This document shows positions 58,288 to 64,000 of a stretch of DNA of 64,000 bases, in pieces (within the stretch, counting starts at the first letter, position 1; each line of letters begins with the position of its first letter). The translations under genes and the position numbers were made by a program. The stretch is from a virus. A model generated the notes under the pieces. That model was not told the DNA's origin. It searched no databases and saw only the letters and a list, made by a program, of their open reading frames with translations. The stretch is taken from positions 124,001 through 188,000 of IMG/VR virus record IMGVR_UViG_3300009093_000035. The stretch is one strand, 5' to 3'.

Positions 58288-58769
58288 CGGCGAGGGTTCT
58301 TGAGCTTGTTCAAGGTTTCGATGAGTCCGATCAGGTCCTTCGAGAGGTCGTCCGGAGAGAGGGGACCCTTCAGATCGAGCTTCGAAGGCATCACGAAGAA
58401 CTTGCATCGGTGACCCACGAGGTATTCGAGAGGAGGGAAGTTCAGTCCGGGGATCTCCCACCAAGAACCCTTCTTCCGAAGGACGCCTGTACCATACATA
58501 CAGAGCAAGCTCTTCCAGGGATCGATGTGGTGTCCGTACCCGCAAACCCCCGAAGATTGAAGGGCGCAAGATCCAAACCCCCAAACATCTCTCTTCCAGG
58601 TAGGTCCCGTAGGCCCCATATCTGGAAGATGAGCGATCAGGGCATACACCTCTTGACCCTCAAACACGGAGAAATCGAGGGTCTCGGCCTGACCGTCTTT
58701 CTCACAAAGCAAGAGGGCCCCGTCCGTGAAGACGAGACCCTCTGACACGATGTTAGGAATCGAACTCAC
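58284..58769 (-). CDS. Conserved phage protein, VWGFGSCAL family
   Basis: A 161-residue protein from GTG 58769. 'FSVFEGQEVYALIAHLPD', 'KRDVWGFGSCALQSSGVCGY' and 'GHHIDPWKSLLCMYGTGVLR' form a pattern I recall from other phages of unknown function. Cys/His pairs could bind metal. Directly upstream of recD. Confidence 0.65.
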   Translation of the reverse strand: MSSIPNIVSEGLVFTDGALLLCEKDGQAETLDFSVFEGQEVYALIAHLPDMGPTGPTWKRDVWGFGSCALQSSGVCGYGHHIDPWKSLLCMYGTGVLRKKGSWWEIPGLNFPPLEYLVGHRCKFFVMPSKLDLKGPLSPDDLSKDLIGLIETLNKLKNPRR

Positions 58770-58778
58770 GATTCCTTG

Positions 58779-58786
58779 TTACGCTT
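58779..58786 (-). promoter_or_regulatory. GCGTAA motif before 58769 gene
   Basis: Minus strand reads CAGAAGCGTAACAAGG, 9 nt before GTG 58769; it carries one mismatch (AGCG for GGCG). Confidence 0.35.
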
Positions 58787-58803
58787 CTGAAAGGAAAAGG
58801 GAA

Positions 58804-60732
58804 TCAGATCTCGCAGGCACCGCCTACACAAGCGGCTTCCTGGGCTCCATTCCCCTCGTCCATCGTCTCGTAGAACGAGAGTTCGTTGAAGTGAACCGCG
58901 GGCATCGAGGCCACGGCCTCATTGTACTGATCCTCGGTCAGCTCCACGTACGGAGCGAGCTTGTAGAGGCCGCCGTCGTGGGGAAGGAAAGAGAGACCGG
59001 TGACGGAGTCGAAGTGGTTCCAGAGCCACTCCCCGACCGGACCCCACTCCTCGTCGCGGACGTAGATCGTAGCCGACTGGTTGTGGCCCTTGTCGCCACA
59101 CCAGGTCTCCATGATCTTCAGATAGCGTTCGAGCTGGTCGAGCGCCTTCTCGTCGTGGCGGGTCATCGCCCCTTCCGGAGCGCGGACGGGGAACCGAGCG
59201 ACCCAGACGTCCACGTCCTTGTCTTCGAGGTGCTCCTGGCCGTTCTCCTTGAAGACCGGGACGCCGAAGTCGCGGATCAGGCGGAAGAGCGGATCCTTCG
59301 CCGAGATCCGGACGTGACGGAAGTAGAACTTCGCGTAGCGGGGGTGGAAGCCCGAAGCGCAGTCCACGAACTGAGAGGAGTTCCCCGAGGGCTTCCCGCA
59401 GGTCACCGCTGCCGGACGATTGATCCCGATCTGATCGGCCGCGAGGATCGCCGTCGAACGCGCGATCGCGTTGAGGTAGGTCATCGAGTCCTTGTCCCCG
59501 GAGAGAGCCGGGTTGTCGCACTGACCCGTGATGTCCACTCCGAGAAGACGGTCCTCGTCGCAGAGTTCGGCCCAAGCCGGACGCAGGTACGGGAAGTGGG
59601 TGTAGCTGGACTGGACCGACCCGATCCAGGTCGCGATCCGGATCTTCTCCGCCATCGTCTCGACCGTGTCGTGGGAGCGCATCACCGCCGCCGTGAGGTT
59701 GCAGAACTGACCGCCGCCGCCCTCGCCTGTCCACGGGTCGAGCGCGCGCTTGAAGCGGAGGAGGATCTCCCCACACGGATTCGAGCGGAACTCGCCGCCA
59801 CGCTTCAGGCGCTTCTCGGGACCCGTGATGTAGAACCCGCGCTCCCCCGAGCCCGACTTCGCGAGCGCGTTCCACTCGCGATCGAAGACCTCGCGCGTCG
59901 GCTTCTCTTCGAAGACTGCCGAGTTGTTCGCCATGTAGCGAATCGTCGGGAACTGGCCGAGGCTCCAGTCCTTCGCCTGACGCATCTCCGTGTCGTCCGG
60001 ATCCGAGAACGAGATCAGAGAGGCGCGGCGGAACCCGCCGACCATGACGATCTCCGCGATCATGCACATGATGTCGTGGGCCTCGACGGACTTCAGCCCG
60101 CGGCCGACCGCCCCGCGAATCGTCTCGCGTGAGAAGTCCAGAACGCGCTTCAACGGCTCCGGACCCGAAGCCCGCCCGCCCTTCGTCTTCAGCCGAGCGC
60201 CCTTCGGACGGATCCGATCGTAGTGGAACGTCACGTCGTCACCGCGATGGAAGGCGGTGATGCCGAAGAAGACCGCGTCCGCCCAGCCCTCGGTCGAGTC
60301 CTGGATGACGTAGTCGACGCTGTTCCCTGTCGACTCGGAGATCTTCGGGAGGTTGTCCACGAACGTTCGCTCGACCGAGAATCCGACGCCCGTGCCCTGC
60401 ATCAGGATGTAGAGGGCCTCGGAGAACGCCTTCAGGTTGTCCACCGGAAGGAAGGAGCAGTTGTAGCCGCACGTGTTGTCGCGAGTCATCGCGTCGCCCG
60501 CACACCAGAGCGAACGCATCGACGGCATCACGTCGAGATTCAGGATCGCGTCGTAGGCCTTCTGCTGAAGGTCGTTCGGGACGTTCTTCCCGCGGAAGAT
60601 GAAGTTGACGTAGCGTGACACCGTCTCCGGCCACGACTCCCTACGTCTCTCTTCCTCCAGCCACCTACTGTAGGTGCGCGTGTAGACGAACTCACTCAGT
60701 AGATTCGGGAAAGAGAAACCCGCTTCGAGCAT
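58804..60732 (-). CDS. nrdJ: Class II (B12-dependent) ribonucleotide reductase
   Basis: A 642-residue protein from ATG 60732. Signatures: 'DNTCGYNCSFLPVDN' (Cys pair), 'LMQGTGVGFSVERTFVDNLP', 'GEFRSNPCGEI' (active-site Cys), and the C-terminal Cys pair 'ACVGGACEI' used for thiol exchange. The single-chain length and lack of an NrdA/B partner point to the adenosylcobalamin-dependent reductase as in Lactobacillus leichmannii. It reduces ribonucleoside triphosphates to deoxy forms, with or without oxygen, if the host supplies B12. Follows a terminator and starts the next leftward unit. Confidence 0.92.
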   Translation of the reverse strand: MLEAGFSFPNLLSEFVYTRTYSRWLEEERRRESWPETVSRYVNFIFRGKNVPNDLQQKAYDAILNLDVMPSMRSLWCAGDAMTRDNTCGYNCSFLPVDNLKAFSEALYILMQGTGVGFSVERTFVDNLPKISESTGNSVDYVIQDSTEGWADAVFFGITAFHRGDDVTFHYDRIRPKGARLKTKGGRASGPEPLKRVLDFSRETIRGAVGRGLKSVEAHDIMCMIAEIVMVGGFRRASLISFSDPDDTEMRQAKDWSLGQFPTIRYMANNSAVFEEKPTREVFDREWNALAKSGSGERGFYITGPEKRLKRGGEFRSNPCGEILLRFKRALDPWTGEGGGGQFCNLTAAVMRSHDTVETMAEKIRIATWIGSVQSSYTHFPYLRPAWAELCDEDRLLGVDITGQCDNPALSGDKDSMTYLNAIARSTAILAADQIGINRPAAVTCGKPSGNSSQFVDCASGFHPRYAKFYFRHVRISAKDPLFRLIRDFGVPVFKENGQEHLEDKDVDVWVARFPVRAPEGAMTRHDEKALDQLERYLKIMETWCGDKGHNQSATIYVRDEEWGPVGEWLWNHFDSVTGLSFLPHDGGLYKLAPYVELTEDQYNEAVASMPAVHFNELSFYETMDEGNGAQEAACVGGACEI

Positions 60733-60758
60733 GTGTCAACCCCGTGGTTTGAAGAACG

Positions 60759-60791
60759 AAAAAAAGGGACGAGTCTGGGGATCCCGTCCTT
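60759..60791 (-). terminator. Rho-independent terminator
   Basis: On the minus strand AAGGACG ... CGTCCCT (7-bp stem with one wobble, containing GGGATCCC in the loop) is followed by seven T, 27 bp before the RNR start. It should end transcription of the HolA/HolB unit. Confidence 0.75.
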
Positions 60792-60893
60792 CTTGAGAAT
60801 CAAGAGGCAGGTCCTCAGTCTACCAACTCCACACTCATCGAATGGAGGCGAAGTAGGTAAAGACCGAGGCACATTTACCAAGAAACCGAGACA
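60792..60893. other. Gap without evident gene
   Basis: No believable ORF between the terminator and the clamp-loader gene. It contains no promoter I can support; the RNR promoter may lie here or in the terminator DNA. Confidence 0.4.
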
Positions 60894-61847
60894 TCACCCC
60901 GCCAGCAGATTCAGCAACGCGGACTCTAGGTACGAGAAGGGGGAGATGGAACCCTGGAACACGAGTGTCTGAGATTCCGCTACGACACGAATCAACTTCG
61001 CACACCCGGATACCTTCCACTGAAGAGCGCACGGGAGAATCTTGTTCTCCCAGTACCAGGGATTCGCCCCCACACTTCTCGCCGCCGACTCGGGAGACAT
61101 CTTCAGTTCGGAGAGGTGTGCTGCCTGTAGCCATCGAGTCAGCGCCGGGGTTAGAACCCTACCGCACAACTCGATCGTTGAGTCACCACCGCGAGAATTT
61201 TTGTACTTGGTCATCTCCAACACGAAACGGCGACGATCTCTTGATCCGAGCGCGTCCGCGATCGCGTTCCCGTCCGTCTCGGCGATTGGTGCCATCGTCT
61301 CTCGAAGATGAGCCGCTGTGATCGTCGCGGCGGAGCCCGCGAGTAGACTCGCCTTCTGGACTTCGAAGGAGATCATGCCCAGGTCGATCCCGACTCTCTT
61401 CACCAGGGAGAGCGCGAGGTCGAAGTCCAGAGGGTTCCCTCGGGTCCGAGCTTCACTCACGGCGAAGTTCGCCGCGTACTCGTCCATCTTGTAGAAGGCA
61501 GGGAGGGTGAAGATCTTCGTCTTCGCCTTCGGCACGAGATCGAAGACCGGGCCGGAAGGCTTGTCTTCCTCCGAGACGAGAAGGAAAGTGATCGAGGGGT
61601 CTTCGGACGCGATGTGCTGGGTGAGCGTAGGTAGCGGGAGCTTCTCCGGACTCCTCACCACCACTAGGTTCTGAGAGGTGAACATCACCGACATGGAGAA
61701 CACGGTCTCCAAGGCATCCTTGTCGCCCCCCTCTATCTCGGTGACCGCCCATCCCTCCGAGGCGCGAGTTGAGCTGATCTTCGAGATCAGTCTTCGCCTC
61801 TGGTACTCGTCGGACCCAGCCACCAGCAATACAGGTTCGGCTTTCAC
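60894..61847 (-). CDS. holA: Clamp loader delta subunit (HolA-like)
   Basis: A 317-residue protein from GTG 61847. 'LLVAGSDEYQRRRLISKI' and 'SMSVMFTSQNLVVVRSPEKL' match the HolA opening (the 'FLF..Rl..v' delta pattern), followed by helical domains and a C-terminal 'LKMSPESAARSVGANPWYWE' collar part. It opens the sliding clamp within the loader. The gene follows holB by a one-base overlap (TAGTG). Confidence 0.75.
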   Translation of the reverse strand: MKAEPVLLVAGSDEYQRRRLISKISSTRASEGWAVTEIEGGDKDALETVFSMSVMFTSQNLVVVRSPEKLPLPTLTQHIASEDPSITFLLVSEEDKPSGPVFDLVPKAKTKIFTLPAFYKMDEYAANFAVSEARTRGNPLDFDLALSLVKRVGIDLGMISFEVQKASLLAGSAATITAAHLRETMAPIAETDGNAIADALGSRDRRRFVLEMTKYKNSRGGDSTIELCGRVLTPALTRWLQAAHLSELKMSPESAARSVGANPWYWENKILPCALQWKVSGCAKLIRVVAESQTLVFQGSISPFSYLESALLNLLAG

Positions 61848-62476
61848 TAGACCCCCACCAAGAAAGCCGCGAGGACTCGGGCCGGGGTAAGGGCCGTCCG
61901 CCGCGTGTGTAGATCACGTACGGAGCCCCAGAGAGCTAGGAGGTCGTTCCGTAGGTTCGGATCCGAAAGACCCTCCTGGATGGCTTCTACGAGCGCGAGG
62001 AGCACAAACTCCTCGTCCCCCTTCGACTCCTTCAGCTCGGAGACGATCTCGGACCAGTTCTTCCCCAGGTAGGCCTTCAGGAGCCGGTCGGCCTGGGTAC
62101 GGCTAAGCGAGACCCGCTCGTCCACCCCCGGAACGAACGTGTGGAGGGTCCGAGACCGAAGAGTGGGGATCACCCCACCGAAGTCCCACGCCCAGAGGAA
62201 GGGTCGAATCTTCCCCGGTACGAACTCCTCGATCGTCTTGAGAAGGACGTCCCCCACCTCGGGAGTGATCTCGTCCAGAGGACCGACCACTACACCCCAA
62301 GGCTTCTCTCCGATCGGAGTCTGACTCAGAAGAGACACCAACTCTCGGGCGTCCCCCTTCTTCATAGCCTCCCCAGAAGTACCGAAAGGAAGAACTAGCC
62401 CATATTCCTTGGCCTCATTCTTCGCTGCGGCTTCTGACCCCGGGCCGTGATAGAGTGATACGGATCCGATCTCCAT
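61847..62476 (-). CDS. holB: Clamp loader delta' subunit (HolB-like)
   Basis: A 209-residue protein from ATG 62476, shorter than bacterial HolB (about 330). 'PWGVVVGPLDEITPEVGDVL' and 'LKTIEEFVPGKIRPFLWAWD' match the delta' 'A..LLK.LEEP....F' pattern, and 'VIPTLRSRTL' the SRC region. There is no P-loop, which suits delta'. Together with dnaX and holA gives a full loader. Confidence 0.7.
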   Translation of the reverse strand: MEIGSVSLYHGPGSEAAAKNEAKEYGLVLPFGTSGEAMKKGDARELVSLLSQTPIGEKPWGVVVGPLDEITPEVGDVLLKTIEEFVPGKIRPFLWAWDFGGVIPTLRSRTLHTFVPGVDERVSLSRTQADRLLKAYLGKNWSEIVSELKESKGDEEFVLLALVEAIQEGLSDPNLRNDLLALWGSVRDLHTRRTALTPARVLAAFLVGV

Positions 62477-62488
62477 GAGAACGGAACC

Positions 62489-62496
62489 TTACGCCC
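62489..62496 (-). promoter_or_regulatory. GGCGTAA motif before holB
   Basis: Minus strand reads CTCTAGGGCGTAAGGTTCC, 12 nt before ATG 62476; it follows the TAG of the gene to its right. Confidence 0.45.
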
Positions 62497-64000
62497 TAGA
62501 GCTTACCTTTCGACTCCAACGCCTGGTACACAGTCGGGTAGTTGGTCTTCATCTCCCCTCGACCAATACCACCAAGGTACGAAGCGACCTGCTGAAAGCT
62601 TCTACCGTCCTCGACCATTTCCATGGCCTTGTCTTCCTGGTCTCGACGGAAGGAATCGAGCTTCCCCTTAGCACCGGCTTGCCTCGACGACTCCCAGACC
62701 CTCGTCCCCAGGCCGCTGCTGTTCAGGGTGGCGACCTCGATCTTCACCCCGTTCTTCGAAAGCTTGTAGTTGGCGCGAAACCCGCCGTGTTCCACGTTGG
62801 CGTGGTCCATCTTCCAACCGGCCTTCTCCAAGGCGTCGGTCACGTCGGTGTCGTTCTTCTTCTTCGAGGTCCAGGCCAAGGCCCCCGCGACCGGAGGAGT
62901 GAGACGGATCCCCGCCTTCTTCAGATCCGCTACGAAGGCCGGAACATCGGCCGCCTCCTTCAAGACCGGAAGAAGCGTCGACCGGAGTTCAGGCTTCGAG
63001 TGAGCGAGACGAATCAGTTGGGAGCGGAGGGCCATACGAGGTTGAGTTGATAGGCTTCCTACTTTCGTAGGTTCCCACTTCACCGTCCCGCGAGTCTTCT
63101 CCAAGGCATCCTGATACTCCTGATCGGAGGGTTCCTTCTTGGTCATCCGGGCGGGCTTGAAGGTTTCGAACACGCGGAGGTTCGAGGCTGGGATACGACC
63201 TTCGTAGGCGACCGTCCCCTTCGCTCGAAGGGTCGAGAGCATCTTCTGTTCGAACTTCCGGGCGATCTCGTCCGCGTTCGGCTTACCCCTCCAGTTCCCC
63301 TTGAAGTGAACATCCTGTTGATCGGAGGGCATCTCTGGCATGACGCTACTCAGCCATCCGCCGTTGTCTTCGTCGAGACGAAACTTCGTGAAGTCGTTCA
63401 CCTCGACTTCGAGGACTACGGCGATCGACCTATCGATCGAAGCCGCCCGCGCCGCGTACTTCTCGGCTTCGGAGACCTTCGTGGTCAGATAGACCATGCG
63501 ATCCGAATAGCCCTTGATCACGTCGTTGGAGTAGGCGTCCTCATCAATCCCTGTAGGACTCCCGGGACGCAGACCCTTGATCTTGATCACCTTCCAACGG
63601 ACCGCCGACGTTCCGTGATACATCTTCACGGAACCGAAGCTCTTCGAGGAGACCTCGTCGACCGTGTCGACTTCGCTCGACCCGAGGATCTCTCCGACTG
63701 TCTTGTTCCTCCAGACAGGAGACTTGAAGATCCGGTAATCGCTCTGGACGAACCCGCCCTGTAGGAGCGCCTTCAGAATCTTCCGAACCTTCCGAGGATC
63801 GTCCTCCAGCTCTGTGTCGGCGTGAGGGTACGCGTACGAGCCGTTCCCCTTGATCGCGGGATACCGAGACTGGGTCTTCGACTCAAACGGGCTGAGGTCG
63901 AGCGTTCCCGTGCTCGGGTCTACTCCGATGATCGGAGAGTAGTAGAACTTGTCGTCCTCTCGATACGAGAGACGGGCGCTGACGCCAGTTAGAAAGAGAA
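62496..64000 (-). CDS. Partial protein with ART-like domain and RLAH motif
   Basis: The frame is open from its TAG at 62496 to the right edge, about 500 residues, so the start lies beyond the window; GTG 63629 looks internal because coding-type sequence ('FYYSPIIGVDPSTGTLDLSP') runs on in frame. An ADP-ribosyltransferase-like domain begins at 'MYHGTSAVRWKVIKIKGLRP' (about 63623), with 'MVYLTTKVSEAEKYAA' and 'VVLEVEV' giving a possible H-Y-E set as in PARP/Tpt1-type ARTs. Then the RLAH motif 'ALRSQLIRLAHSKPELRSTL' (about 63035) and a C-terminal helical domain. It may use NAD+; the target is unknown. Confidence 0.7.
   Translation of the reverse strand, partial: LFLTGVSARLSYREDDKFYYSPIIGVDPSTGTLDLSPFESKTQSRYPAIKGNGSYAYPHADTELEDDPRKVRKILKALLQGGFVQSDYRIFKSPVWRNKTVGEILGSSEVDTVDEVSSKSFGSVKMYHGTSAVRWKVIKIKGLRPGSPTGIDEDAYSNDVIKGYSDRMVYLTTKVSEAEKYAARAASIDRSIAVVLEVEVNDFTKFRLDEDNGGWLSSVMPEMPSDQQDVHFKGNWRGKPNADEIARKFEQKMLSTLRAKGTVAYEGRIPASNLRVFETFKPARMTKKEPSDQEYQDALEKTRGTVKWEPTKVGSLSTQPRMALRSQLIRLAHSKPELRSTLLPVLKEAADVPAFVADLKKAGIRLTPPVAGALAWTSKKKNDTDVTDALEKAGWKMDHANVEHGGFRANYKLSKNGVKIEVATLNSSGLGTRVWESSRQAGAKGKLDSFRRDQEDKAMEMVEDGRSFQQVASYLGGIGRGEMKTNYPTVYQALESKGKL

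Noticed and set aside
60696-60881. Small minus-strand ORF upstream of the reductase
   Set aside because: It overlaps the terminator and the reductase start, with no ribosome site.
1-64000. Prophage or plasmid reading of the window
   Set aside because: No integrase, repressor-operator pair, partition or chromosomal genes; head, packaging and replication genes fill it.

Overview
The window looks like part of a large, GC-rich (about 60% by eye) double-stranded DNA tailed phage genome (Caudoviricetes). It carries a large terminase, portal, head protease candidate, capsid candidate, tail-fibre-like proteins and a nearly complete replication and recombination set. There are no integrase, insertion-sequence, rRNA or recognisable tRNA genes. 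Nearly all genes are on the minus strand, tightly packed, often with ATGA, GTGA or TTGA stop-start overlaps. Only three genes are on the plus strand: a small winged-helix-like gene, a beta-helix fibre gene and a 61-residue ORF. The host cannot be named from the sequence; a Cys-rich lipoprotein and B12-dependent ribonucleotide reductase are weak hints only.

Layout, left to right. 1-2450: proteins of unknown function, two carrying a recurrent 'RLAHxKPELR' peptide. 2467-5474: an NAD+ supply cassette with nicotinamide phosphoribosyltransferase, a CinA-like/NMN adenylyltransferase fusion and a NUDIX hydrolase. 5475-5772: a divergent regulatory gap. 5773-19329: an accessory region of about 33 mostly small genes, many preceded by a 'GGCGTAA' motif, with two divergent fibre-type genes sharing an N-terminal anchor and an SGNH-esterase fibre broken by an in-frame TGA. 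19376-34541: head and packaging module (capsid candidate, second structural protein, Glu/Lys-rich protein, protease candidate, HAD-topoisomerase IB fusion, portal, TerL). 34589-40322: further structural proteins and fibres. 40373-41623: a sigma-like double-HTH protein and a NusG-like protein. 41568-64000: replication and recombination (DnaX-, delta- and delta'-like clamp loader parts, sliding clamp, Toprim primase, SbcD and a Rad50/SbcC split over separate genes, Cas4/RecB-like nuclease, RecA, RuvC-like resolvase, SSB-like protein, RecD-like helicase, class II ribonucleotide reductase), ending in a protein with an ADP-ribosyltransferase-like domain that runs off the right edge.

How the parts fit: the clamp, clamp loader and primase would serve a polymerase encoded outside the window. 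RecA, SSB, a coiled-coil UvsY-like candidate, SbcCD, RecD, RuvC and the Cas4-like nuclease form a recombination-dependent replication and repair set. The NAD+ cassette matches the logic of phage NAD+ reconstitution pathways that counter NAD+-depleting defences, and may also feed the phage's own ADP-ribosyltransferase-like protein. Hairpin terminators at 19376, 21409 and 60759 and a promoter candidate near 21130 suggest that the capsid pair is an independent transcription unit. No lysin, tail tape measure or DNA polymerase was seen, so those lie outside the window.
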